DNA of 64,000 bases. It comes from Diacronema lutheri. Lineage: Eukaryota > Haptophyta > Pavlovophyceae > Pavlovales > Pavlovaceae. The notes beneath the pieces are model-generated. The model was not told the DNA's origin. It did no database searches and worked only from the letters and a program-made list of their open reading frames with translations. Shown here in pieces: positions 28,391 to 38,691 of this stretch. The stretch spans positions 310,001 through 374,000 of the forward strand of contig JAGTXO010000017.1 of NCBI GenBank assembly GCA_019448385.1. Direction: 5' to 3'. A program made the translations under genes and the position numbers. How positions within the stretch are numbered: position 1 is the stretch's first letter; every line of letters starts with the position of its first letter.

Positions 28391-31150
28391 ATGGAGGACT
28401 CCGTGAAGGACGCCTTGCGCGGCGGGCTGGGCAGCTCGGACAGTTTCTCGCTGGCCCTCAGCACCACCGTGGCGAACGGTGTGCGCCACCCCCACGTGGT
28501 CCCACCCGAGTGCGTCCTCGCCCTGCTGCATGGCGAGAGTCTCGGCCCGAGCGTGGTCAAGGTGGAGTACAAGGCGTGCTCGAAGCATGCGCTCAAGGTG
28601 GCGCTGCGCAACCTGGGCAAAGCATGCGCGGATGCGGACCGGCTTGGGCAGGTGCTCGTGGTCGTGCTACCGCTCTGCCTCCGCGCGTCCAGCGGCCTCG
28701 ATCACTGGACGGCGGCGTACCTGCTCCTCGCGCCGCCCGCGCAGCCCGGCGCGCCGCACGGCGCCGCGCTCGCCCTGCACGCCGATTCGCTCAGCTTGGG
28801 CAATGGCGAGTCGGCGCACGCCACGGCGGCCGGCAAGCTCATCACGACGCTCGCCCAGCGCATCGGCATCCCAGCGCCGCCCATCGATGCCTTGAAGGCG
28901 CCCGCGCAGAGTGGGAACGAGTGTTGCTTCGCCGCGGCAACACTCGCGGCCGAGGTCGCGGCGAGTGCAGCGCCGACGGCGGGCCGCCGCGCGAATGTCC
29001 TTGTCGGGATCAAGAAGGCTTTGGACGCGCGCCTCACGCGACTCACGACGGCCGCGTACGAGGAGACCCGCAAGCGCACGCTCCACGCCGCCGTCGGCGC
29101 TCTGCTCGACGACGGCGCCAGGCGCTGCGGCGCGTTCACCGACGAGGCCGCGCGGCTCGCCGATGCCGCGCGGCTCGCCGAGGCGTGCGGTGCCAGTGTC
29201 GGCGGATCCGCGCCCGACGGGCTGCTGCGGGCCGTCGAGGCGGCGCTGTGCGCGCCCGCCGACCGCATCGTACGCACGACCGCGCTCGACGCGCTCACGG
29301 GCGCTGCAGGCCGCGCGCTGTCGACGGCGGCCAGGCCGCGCGGCGCGGCGGCGTCAAGGCCGCCGTCGCGAGCGTTACCGCCGCGTGCGCCGCAGCGGCG
29401 CGCCGCCTCGGCGTGGGGGCACCGACCATTCAGCAGCCTCGGCGTGGGCGAGGGCGACGGGGGCGATGGCGACGCCACCACCGCTGACGACGGGGAGGAC
29501 GCGGAGGACGGGGACGACGACCTCTCCAACGACGATGCGGGTCGCGACACCGACGACGACTCCGCCGACGGCGGCGACGGCGACGGTGGCGGCGACGGCG
29601 ACGGCGGCGGAGGCGGCGACGGAGGCGACGGCGGCGGCGGCGGCGGCGGCGGCCAAGGCTCGCCGTCGGCAGCCCCAGAGGACTTCGCGCTGGCCAGCCC
29701 CGAGGCGGTGCTCGAGCTGCTCGCGGCCGCCGCGACTGTGCGCGAGCAGCTGGCGCTCGCCTTTGCGCCGTCCGGCGGCGCGCGCGGCGACGCGCTGGAC
29801 GCGAAGCGCGCGCCCTTTGAGGTGCTGCGCTCGCTGCTGGTGCGCGTCGCGCGGCTGTCGGACGTGCGCGCGCGGCTGCGCCTCCGCCAGCTGCTGCTCG
29901 CGCTGCGCGATCCGCGTTGCGCTGCCAAGCGCTCGCGGCGGCGCACGGACGAGCTGCGCGACGCGCGCCGCGTCGCCGAGCGGCTCGTCGCCGAGCTGCA
30001 CGTGGCCCTGCCCGACTGGCAGCTCTTCTCCGGCGTCTGCGCCGGCGAAGACGGCTCGGCCGACGCGCCGCTCACGATGCTGCGCGTCGCGCCGCGGCCG
30101 GGGCAGCGCGGCGCGCCGGGCGTGCGCGACGTCGCCCAGCTGCTCGGCGGAGTGCGGCTCTCGAGCGCGCCGCGTGCGCTGCTGGTCGCGATCGACCGCC
30201 CGTCGACCGACAGGGAGCCGGTCGAGCTCGGCGGGCCGGGCGGCGGCGGTGGCGGCGCGCTCGTGCTCGGCACCGTCGGCGGCCCCGACGCGACGTTCGC
30301 GCTGGCGAGCGTGCTCGTCCAGCGCCGCGGCCGCAAGCGCGACGCGTGCGCCGTGCTCGCGCCCGCGCCCGACGGCGGCTGGTGGCGCGTCGACGGCGGC
30401 GGCAAGCAGCGAGACAACGCTGGCAGCGCGGCGGCCGAGGCGCGCGAGCTCGCCGTGGTCGCGCTGTACGAGCGCGTCGAGCCGCACGCGCCGGCGCGCC
30501 GAGTGGTCGGCGCGGCCGACGAGGCGCGCCTGTGCGCCGTCGCGCGCGCGCTCGACGCGCACGGCGAGCAGGTGTGGCGGTGGGCGACGGACACGGCGCC
30601 GCCGCTCCGCGACGCGCTCGACGTGCTGCGCGTCGGGGCGGACGCGCCGTCGGCGTGCGCCGCGCTCGCGGCCGCCGAGCTCGCGCCGCTCTTCGCGCGC
30701 GCGCACGTCGACGGCGCGTGGGCGGCGCGCGACGGCGACGTTGTGCTCGCGGAGGCGCGCAGCGCGGCCGACGCCGACGGCAACCGCAAACGCACGCGCC
30801 GGTCGACGCCGTCACTCCGCCCCAGGCTCGTCGTCGCGCTGCGCGATGGCACAGGCGGAAGGGTCGTGGCGCTGCTCGTCGTGCTGCCGCCGCGCGCGGC
30901 GGGCGCCCCCGCGAGGCCGCTGCTCGTCGCGCCGCGCGTCGGCGGCGACGACGACTGGCGCATCGCGCGCGCGCACGTCGGCGAGCTGCGCAGCGCGGAG
31001 CTGCTCAGCACGGAGCCGACGCACGTCGCGATCGGCGGCGTCGCGCGCGCGAAGCCGCACGTCCTTGCGCTCGAGCTCGCGCTGCTCGCGCGTGCGGTCG
31101 TGTGCCACGACCTCGGCGACGCGTGGGCGCGCTGCACGAGCGCAGACTAG
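28391..31150 (+). CDS. C48/Ulp1-like peptidase with USP-like module, first half of a giant coding stretch
   Basis: 919 residues from the ATG at 28391. Module 1 (about residues 30-200) looks like a CE-clan Ulp1/C48 cysteine peptidase: DHWTAAYLLL supplies His-Trp at 28703, HADSLSLGNG the Asp, and APAQSGNECCFAAATL the Gln and Cys, so the triad seems intact. After an acidic Asp/Gly linker (29450-29660) a USP-like fold is visible: DARRVAERLVAEL, PRALLVAIDRP, FALASVLVQR, GGWWRVDG and ELAVVALYERV, but GHY is replaced by DACA, so it is predicted inactive. A second Ulp1-like module (PRLVVALRDGTGGRVVALLV ... VLALELALLARAVV) is cut by the TAG at 31148. C48 enzymes process SUMO-like proteins; the true substrate is unknown. 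Confidence 0.6.
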   Translation: MEDSVKDALRGGLGSSDSFSLALSTTVANGVRHPHVVPPECVLALLHGESLGPSVVKVEYKACSKHALKVALRNLGKACADADRLGQVLVVVLPLCLRASSGLDHWTAAYLLLAPPAQPGAPHGAALALHADSLSLGNGESAHATAAGKLITTLAQRIGIPAPPIDALKAPAQSGNECCFAAATLAAEVAASAAPTAGRRANVLVGIKKALDARLTRLTTAAYEETRKRTLHAAVGALLDDGARRCGAFTDEAARLADAARLAEACGASVGGSAPDGLLRAVEAALCAPADRIVRTTALDALTGAAGRALSTAARPRGAAASRPPSRALPPRAPQRRAASAWGHRPFSSLGVGEGDGGDGDATTADDGEDAEDGDDDLSNDDAGRDTDDDSADGGDGDGGGDGDGGGGGDGGDGGGGGGGGQGSPSAAPEDFALASPEAVLELLAAAATVREQLALAFAPSGGARGDALDAKRAPFEVLRSLLVRVARLSDVRARLRLRQLLLALRDPRCAAKRSRRRTDELRDARRVAERLVAELHVALPDWQLFSGVCAGEDGSADAPLTMLRVAPRPGQRGAPGVRDVAQLLGGVRLSSAPRALLVAIDRPSTDREPVELGGPGGGGGGALVLGTVGGPDATFALASVLVQRRGRKRDACAVLAPAPDGGWWRVDGGGKQRDNAGSAAAEARELAVVALYERVEPHAPARRVVGAADEARLCAVARALDAHGEQVWRWATDTAPPLRDALDVLRVGADAPSACAALAAAELAPLFARAHVDGAWAARDGDVVLAEARSAADADGNRKRTRRSTPSLRPRLVVALRDGTGGRVVALLVVLPPRAAGAPARPLLVAPRVGGDDDWRIARAHVGELRSAELLSTEPTHVAIGGVARAKPHVLALELALLARAVVCHDLGDAWARCTSAD

Positions 31151-34100
31151 ATGTGCCGCAGTGCGAACGCGCACATCGCCGGCCTGCCCGACGCGCGCGA
31201 CGGTGTCGAGCGCGCGGCCGTGACCGTTGCGGCGCGTCGCTGGCGGAGGGACGTGCCGCTCGCGGCGCGCTTCGCCGCCGCGTCCCCGGCCGCGGCGCCA
31301 ACCCCGCCGGCGGCGCCGGGCGGCGGTGGCTCGGCGCCGCTCGGCGCGCCGGTGGCGCACGTGGCGGCGAACGCGGCGGCGGGCGCGCTCGTCGTGGCGG
31401 CGGCGGCGGCCGTCGCGGCACCGAGGGCGCCGTGCGCGCCACGCGCGGGCGCGACGGCTGCGGCGGTGGTGGTGACGGGCACGGCGGCGACGAGCGCGGT
31501 GGCGGAGGGCGCGGCGCCAACCTCGCCGGCGGCGGCGGATGGCGGTGGCTCGGCGCCGCTCGAACGCGAACGCCGCTGCGTCTACACTGCGCCTGGACAG
31601 GGCGACGCGGACGCGCGCGTGTACGACGCCAAGGACCCCGAGAAGCTAAAAGCGGGCAGGGCGCGCTTGAGGCGAACAGCGGGCGCGCGCCCGCCGTGGT
31701 CGGCACGCTCGACGCGCACGCGACGGGCACGATCGTCACGCAGCAGCGCCCGGAGGTCATGACCGGCGCGGAGATGCACCGCCTCGCCGCCGCGACGCAG
31801 GGCGCGGGGTACGGTAACGTCGTGCTGGCCAAGCTGGGCAAGCCCGGCTTCGCGGGGACGACATGGCACATGACGTCGGGCGTGGAGAACCAGTTGCGCG
31901 CGGTACGAGCGGCCGCGCGCGGGCTCGCGCTCGACGGCTGGGGCGGCGTGTACAATGCGGACGAGGACTTTGCCGTCTTCGAGGGCTTGCCGCGGCTCGC
32001 CGCGCCCGAACCGCTCGCGGCCATCGCCGGCGGGTCGGCGGACGCGGTGTTCTGCTGGCGGTCCGGCCGGTCCGTCATCGGCGAGGTGAAGACGGTTCAC
32101 TTCGATGGCGACCGCGCCGCTGCCATCGTCCACGCGTGGGCGCTGCGCGTCAAGCCCGATTGGCGCTCGCAGCCCAGGATCTACGAGGCGGCGTGCGGCG
32201 CGGAGGGCACGGTGCTGCTCGTGTGGGTCGTGCCCGACCGTCACACGAACCCGCGGCTGGACTGGGCGCCGATTCTCGTCGTGATCCACCTGCCCGCCGA
32301 CCCCGACTGGCTCGCGCGCGCCACGCCGGCGATCGAGGAGGCGTGGCGCGAGGTCGAGGACGGACGCGCGCTCGCGGAGGCGCGCGGCGTGCCGCAGCAC
32401 CTCGCCTACACGCTGAGCCCACGCTTCCGAGGCACCGCGCCGCACGGCGCCGCGCGCGTGCCGCCGCGCCTCGGCGCGAGCGACGCGCGCGAGGCGCGCG
32501 CGCTCGCGGCGCTCGTGTCGGCGCTCATGTTCGTGCCGGCCTGGCGGCGCGCGGTGCGCGCGGCGAGCCGCGCCCCCGACAGTGGCGCCGCGGCCGTCGC
32601 GCGCGCGCTCGCGCGCCTGCACAACGCGCTCGAGCCCGATGACGAGAGCGCGCCCGAGTCGGCGCGCGTCGCGCCGCTCGCCGCCGCGCTCGAGCAGTCG
32701 GCGGGCTGGCCGGCGGGCACGGCGCGCGGCTTGTCGGCCGACGGCGCGCTGCGCGCGCTGCTCGACGTGCTGCGCGCGTGCGGCGCGAGCGACGAGCTCG
32801 AGCGCGCGCTGCGCGGCGGCGAGCCGCCGGCGCCGGGCGCGCCCTCGGCGCGCGGCGCGTCGGCCGCGTGGCCGCTCGTCGCGCTGCGCGCCGCCGACGC
32901 GCGCGGCGCGAGCGCCAGCGCCGCCGTGTCGCGCGCGCTCGGCGCGCACGGGGTGCGCAACCCGCCGCGGCTCGTCGTCGTGCACGTCGCGGACGCGACC
33001 GAGTCGCTGCTCGAGATGCCCGAGCGGCTCGCGCTGCGCGTCGCGCGCGGCGCCGAGCCGGCCGAGCCGACCGCGGACGCCGCCGGGGCCGACGCCGACG
33101 CCGAGCCCGCCGCCGTGCTCAGGCTGGTCGCCGTCGTGCTGCGCGACGCGTGCGACGACAAGGAGCGGCTCGTCGCCTGCGCTGCCCTCGCGCCCGGCGA
33201 TCGCGACTGGATGCGCGTTGCCGCCGCGAGCAGGCGCGCGTGCACCGCGAGGGTCGCGCTCGAGGGCCGCGCGCTGCTGCTCGTGTACGCGGCCGAGCCG
33301 GACGGCGCGCGCGCGCGCGGCGGCGGCGCGAGCGCGCGCGCGGCGGGCGCGCCGGCCGGCGCGCCCGGCGCGCCGAGTGCGGAGCCGGCCGGCGAGTCGC
33401 GCGGCCGCCGCGTCGCGCCGCACCTGCCGCCGCTGCCGCGCAAGCGCAAGCGCGATGCCGAGGCGCGCGCGCGGCTCGCGGCCGACACCGCGCGCGTCGA
33501 CGCGGCGGCGCGACCCGGCGGTCCGCCGCTCACGTACACGTGTGGCGGGCGGCCGCTGTCGACGCACGACGTGCGCGCGCTCCAGGGCAAGTACACCGAG
33601 GTGCCTTCGATCGTCGTCGAGGCCGAGCTCGGCGCGATCAACCGCGCCGCGGACAAAGCCGGCCGGCCGTGGAGGACGGCCGGACCGGCCGTCGCGCGCG
33701 CGCTGCTCGCCGCCGTCGCCGACGGCGGCAGCGAGCCCGATCGCGCGCAGGCCGCGCTGGACGAGCACGGCCTCGGCGAGTGCACGCACCTCGCGCTGCT
33801 CTTCGCCAGCACCAATCGGCGGGTCGGCGCGGCCGTCGTGGTCGTCGTGCGCGACGGCGAGGGCGGCTGGGTGCAGCACTACAACCCGACCGCCGCGCCG
33901 GAGCGCGCCACGGGGGCCAAGCCGATCGGTGTGCGCGAGCGCGCCAAGGAGATCGAGCGCCAGGCGGAGCAGCTCGTCCGCGGGCTCGCGCGCGCGCTCC
34001 GCCTGCGCGCGCTTCCGCCCGTCGACGGCGCTGCGCCGGCGACCGCGCGGTCGGCGCAGCCGACGGCGCACGGGCGCGCGGTCGGCGGCCGCTGGCGCGT

Positions 34101-34184
34101 CGAGCGCAAGGCGGATTCGCGCGCCGCCTGCGTCGTGGTCATGTCCTGGCTCGCGCTCGGCGCGCGTGACGCCGCCGCCGACGT

Positions 34185-34217
<33 letters not shown>

Positions 34218-36024
34218 TGGCGGCGGCGACCAGAGCGCGCTCGCTGCCGCGGCGAGCGTGCTTGCGCTCAACGTGCACGCGACGGCGCAGCTCGCCGAGT
34301 ACCGCGCGGCGGTGTTTGCGCTCATCCTGCGCGAGACGGCCGCGCAGCTGCGAGCGCGCGACGCGGCGGTGACGCAGCAGCCGGTCGCGTCCGCGCCGGC
34401 GTCGGCGGCGCCGACGCCGGGGGAGGCTCGTGCGCGGTGCCTGAACGAGCTCAAGGCATCGGGCGGCAAGCATGCGGTCGTGGCGCCCGCCGCCATTGAC
34501 GGCGTGCTCGCCCAGGTGCGCGACCCGGCGCGCGGGTTCCGCGCCTTCTTCGGCCCGGGCGAGACGCGCGCGCTGCTCGACGCGCGCGACGCACGGCACG
34601 GGGCCGCGCAAGAGCGGCTGCGCGAGCGTCTCGACGGTACCGACTGCGACGCGCTGCTGCTCGTCCACTCGCCGAGCGACGGCGCCGACCCGCAGCTCCT
34701 CCTCCTGCTCGCCGCCGACGAGCACGGCGCAGGTCCGAGCGGCCGCTGGCGCCGGTTCCTCCTGCTCGAGCGCGCGCCGCGCGATGGCGCGGCGGGCGCG
34801 GCGGCGACAAGCTGGGCGGGCGGGCTCGTCGCGCGTTTGTTCGGCCGCGACGCGACGCTCGAGCAGCTGCGCCGGTCGGAGCGCTCGCGTGCGTACGTGC
34901 CGCCCGCCGGCCGCGCGGGCGTGTGGGCGCTCGCGCTCGCGCTGTGCGTGCTGCGCGTGGAGCGCGGCGGCCTGCTGGGCAACGCCGGGCGCGTGTGGCC
35001 GCGCGAGCGCGACGCGCAGGCGGCCGGCTGGATGCTCGAGGCGTGGCTGCGCGCGGAGGCCAAGCGCGAGGCCGCTCTCCGCAAGCCGCCGGTGAGCACC
35101 GCGCCGGCGTCCGGGCGCGGCGCGGCGGCGGCGCGGCCGCGCGCGGCCGGCGCGGTCGGCGGGGGCGTGCTCGCGTGCGGCGAGTGCGCGGAGCCGGCCG
35201 CGACGCCGCGCCGCGCCGCGCGGACGGCCGCGCCGGCGGCCGGCGCGGCCAACGCGTCCGCCTGCGCGTGCTGCGCGAGCGCCGAGCCGCCGGCCGAGCC
35301 GCCGGACGCGACGGGCGAGCGCATCGCTTGCCTGCAGAAGCCGAAGGGCTGGCGCACGGAGTACCGGACCCTGGAGCTCAGCGACGGCGCCTTTCGCGGG
35401 CGGGCAAATTACGGCGTCAAGCTGATGCACGTCGTGGACGAGGCGAACGCCAGCACGCGCATGACGTACAACGTGCTCAACGACCGCGCGCACACATCGC
35501 TGCCGAACGCCGGGCAGTGCTCGCCCGGCGACGAGCTGCAGCGCCCAGACGACGAGCTGAAGGGCTACCCCAAGGGCAAGGACGACGTGGACAACCTGAT
35601 CCGCCAGATCGAGCTGCCGCCCGACCAGAAGTGCGGCCATCCGCTCGGCGAGGCCAACGCGGCGCAGCGGGCGCGCAACCAGCGGCACATTGACCGGCTG
35701 TCGCAGGGCGACGCGCCGACGGCGCGCTCGCACCCTTCGCTAAAAGGCTGCGTCGACGCCGAGGCGGAGAAGATCTTCACCGCGTACAAGATGCACCCGC
35801 GCCGCGTCGCGTACAAGCTGCTGCGCAAGCTGCTGCGCGCGGCGATCGACGCGGGCGAGGCCGCCAAGCCGCGCGGCGCGCGCGCGTCGAATGAGCAGCG
35901 CGACGCGGACGTCGCGACGCTGCTCAAGCTGCTGTGGTCCGGCCGGCGCGGCGCCGCGGCTGCCGCCCGCGCTCGCGCAGCACGCCGACTGGCTCGTGCT
36001 CCCATGCGACTACAGCACGCCTGA
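31151..36024 (+). CDS. PD-(D/E)XK nuclease plus USP-like and Ulp1-like modules, second half of giant coding stretch
   Basis: Begins in the same frame as the previous gene right after its stop and continues the interrupted Ulp1-like module. After an Ala/Gly linker, ERERRCVYTAPGQ leads to a frame change near 31650. The next module (YGNVVLAKLGKPGF ... SADAVFCWRSGRSVIGEVKT) has the Asp (32041) and Glu-x-Lys (32083-32091) of a PD-(D/E)XK nuclease of YqaJ/Cas4-like type. It is followed by a second inactive USP-like fold (PRLVVVHVADA, LRLVAVVLRDA, RALLLVYAAE), an Ulp1-like module (PLSTHDVRALQGKYTEVPSI; THLALLFAS; KADSRAACVVVMSWLALG), a further one lacking the Cys (CDALLLVHSP; AGRAGVWALALAL), a Cys-rich patch (LACGECAEP; ASACACCASAE) and a Lys-rich segment. 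Family calls are by eye. Confidence 0.5.
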
Positions 36025-38570
36025 CCCCAAGGTCAGGCACACGACCAACTACTTCCTGACGGTGCGCGCGCGCGCGCCGCGCGGCGCGCGCGGGGACGGA
36101 GGGGGCTGCGCACGGGCCGGCCGCGCGACGGTGGCCGCGCCGTCCGCGCGGCGCGCGCGCGTGCCGCGGCGCGCCCCGCGCGCGCGCGCTCCGCGGCGTG
36201 GCGCCGCGGCCGGGCATGGACGGGCGCGCGCCGCGCGGACGACGTGCCGCGCGCGCGCGCAGCAGGGCCACGGCGCGCGAAGCGCTCGACGGCGCTGATG
36301 GCGTGCTCCCCGACCTCCCAAACCCCCCCCCCCCCCCCCTTCCTTCCCTTGCGTGCGCCGCGCAGCCGGATAAGGCGGCGATGGGCGCGTCGCTGCTCGC
36401 GCGCCTCGCGATGCTCTACACGCACGTCACCGGCGAGCCGCCGCCGTACGCGCTCTGCCCCCGGCGCGGGAGCATGCAGAAGCGCTTTGTCGACCTGTCC
36501 GCGCAGGACCTGTACCTCCTGCTCGACGAGGACGACAAGGCCTTCGTCCGCGAGTGGGCGCGCAAGCTGCAGACGGCCGACGGCGTGCCGCACGACGACC
36601 CGCACAGCGCGACCAGCGACCCGCGCGTCAGGGACATGATCTTCTCCCACTTCGTCAGCCTCGACGAGCGGGCGATGCGGTGGACAGGCCAGCAGCTGCC
36701 CGGCAGCGACGTGACGGCGGAGCAGCGGCCCACGTATGTCGGCACCGCCGTCCCGCCCGCGACCGCGTCCGCCGGACCGCAGCCGGCGGTGTACATGCGC
36801 CACAACGGCCACGCCTGGCAGGTGGTCGTGCCGGTGTTCAAGCCGCCGCCGCCCGGCGGCAGCAAGTCCTTCCTCGACGATTGGCGCGATCCCAACGGCA
36901 CGTTCGACGAGGCGACGCCCGAGCAGCTGGCCGAGGCGATCGAGGTGCACGGCCTCAAGACGGCCACGGTGGACCCCGGCTCCGACGGCTTCGTGACGTA
37001 CGCGCCGAACGGCCACGGGCTCGAGCCCACCTCGGTTCGCCTCACGCAGCGCGAGCGCGCCGCGCGCGCGGGGCACGCGCGCGAGCGCAGCAAGCTCGAG
37101 GGCGCGCGGCAACGGCCGCTCGTCGAGCCGGGCGCGCGCGCCGGCCCGTCGGGGCCGGGCGGCGCGCGGCCGCGCGCGCCGCGTGCTCCGCCGACGGCGG
37201 CCGCGCTCGAGGCGGAGCTCGGCGCGGCGCACGGTGGGCGCACCGCGCTCAGCGCGAACGACCAGGCCGCCTACGCGCGCGCGCACGAGCGCGTGCGACG
37301 GGCTACGCTGCCCGTGTACGGCGCGCGCGCGCGGCTGCGCGCGCGCAAGCGGCGCGGCGGCGCGAACCGGCGCGAGTGCGCGCGCGCGGCGGCGCGGATC
37401 GTGCGCGCGCACGCGACCGACCGAGGGCTGCGGCCAGACCAGCTGCTCGTGCTCTTCGGCGATTGGCTCCACCGGTCGCGCGGCGGCGGCTGCGTGCGCG
37501 GCAAGCCGCCGGCGCTCGGCGTCGGCGTGCTGTGCGCGCTGCGCCGGCGCGGCGTCGCGGCGACGCTCGTGCCCGAGCCGCTCAGCTCCAAGTGCTGCTC
37601 GCAGCTGCGCGAGGTGCGGGGCGCGCCCGCTGCGAGCGCGGCGCCGGCCGCCGACGCCGGCGCAGGCGCTCCCGCCGACGACGGCGCGCCGACGACGGCG
37701 GACGAGGCGGCGGGGCAGCCGCCGCCGCTGCAGCGATGCGGAGGCACGCTGCACCCGTACGCGCGCAGCTCGCCGAGCGGCCGCGGCGCGTGGCGGGCGA
37801 CGCGGTGCGACGCGTGTGGCATCATCTACCACCGCGACTGGACGGCGGCGCGCTGCATCTACCACGATGTGCTCGACATGATCGCCGACCACCTCGGCAG
37901 GCTTGAGCGCATCACGTCCGAGCCCGGCCGCTTCAAGCGCGTCAAGGCCTTTTGGCAGCGCGCCCTCGGTCGCGAGAGAGAGCACGACAAGGGCGAGCTG
38001 CAGGTGGACGAAGACGAGGCGGGCGGCGGCGGCGGCGGCGGCGGCGGCGGTTCCGGCGGCGGCGGTGGCGGCGGCGGTGCCGGCAGCCGCGGCGGCGGTG
38101 CCGGCAGCCGCGGCGGCGCCGGCGGCGCCGGCGGCGCCGGCGGCGCCGGCGTCAGCGGCAGCGGCGTTGGCGTCCTCGGCGGCGGCCGCGGCGGCGGCCG
38201 CGGCGGCGGACGCAGCGGCGGCCGCGGCCGCGGCCGCGGCCGCGGCCGCAGCGGCAGTGCTGGTGCTGCCGGCGCCGCCGACGGTGCCGCAGCCGCTGCC
38301 GCACACGCCGCCGCCGCCGCCGGCGCCGCCGCCGCCGCTGCCGCTGCCGGCGCCGGCACGACCGGCGGCAACGCGCGAGGTTCGCTCGCGTCCGCACGCG
38401 ACGCGGCGCCGGAGGCGAAGCGCCAGCGTCGCGTCAGCACGGCAGCCGCGAACGGCGCAGCCCCTCGCCGGTCGGCGGCGACCTTGCGGCGGGGCGGCTC
38501 GGCCAGCCCGAGCACGCGCGCCACGCCCCCGGGCCCGAAGCGGGCACGGGCGAGCCGCAGTGGCGCATAG
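35891..38570 (+). CDS. Fanzor nuclease (eukaryotic TnpB relative, RuvC fold)
   Basis: Fanzors are RNA-guided DNA nucleases encoded by eukaryotic mobile elements. Exons 35891-36061 and 36366-38570 around a 304-base GT-AG intron with a C-run. The N-terminal part has PCDYSTPDPKVRHTTNYF, LARLAMLYTHVTGEPPPYAL and QKRFVDLSAQDLYLLLDE. RuvC-I is ATVDPGSDGFVTYA (Asp at 36972), RuvC-II VPEPLSSKCCSQ (Glu at 37575), RuvC-III GIIYHRDWTAARCI (Asp at 37836). Zinc-binding cysteines occur in SSKCCS, QRCGGTL and RCDACG. The tail (from 38020) is Gly-rich with RGG/GRGR repeats and ends with basic nuclear-localisation-like EAKRQRR and PKRARASR. The ATG at 35891 is in frame; the Lys-rich segment before it in the overlapping frame (KIFTAYKMHPRRVAYKLLRK) may be the true N-terminus, in which case Fanzor is fused to the preceding coding stretch. 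Confidence 0.75.
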
Positions 38571-38691
38571 GACGCGGCCGCCGCCGTGCGCGCGCGCGCG
38601 CACGCGGCGCCGCGCGTGGCGGCGCCGCGCGGCGGCGCAGCCGGTGGCGCGACGAAGCGCGCCTGCCACACCCTGCTGAGAACAACGCTAC
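38571..38691 (+). other. Highly structured GC-rich flank after the Fanzor stop
   Basis: Immediately downstream of the stop, GGCGCCGCGCGTGGCGGCGC and CGCGCGCGCGCGCACGC give many possible hairpins. In known TnpB and Fanzor loci the guide (omega) RNA comes from the end of the gene and its 3' flank. Position and fold potential make this a candidate, nothing more. Confidence 0.25.

Noticed and set aside
29917-31640. First part of a 2,035-codon plus-strand frame
   Set aside because: Before about 31650 it is an Arg-rich shadow of the C48-like gene in another frame; only the later part looks like protein.
31582-35733. Very long open frame on the minus strand opposite the PD-(D/E)XK/Ulp1-like stretch
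   Set aside because: In DNA this GC-rich, antisense frames stay open by codon bias. It shows no domain or motif and is Arg/Ala/Val-rich as expected for a shadow.
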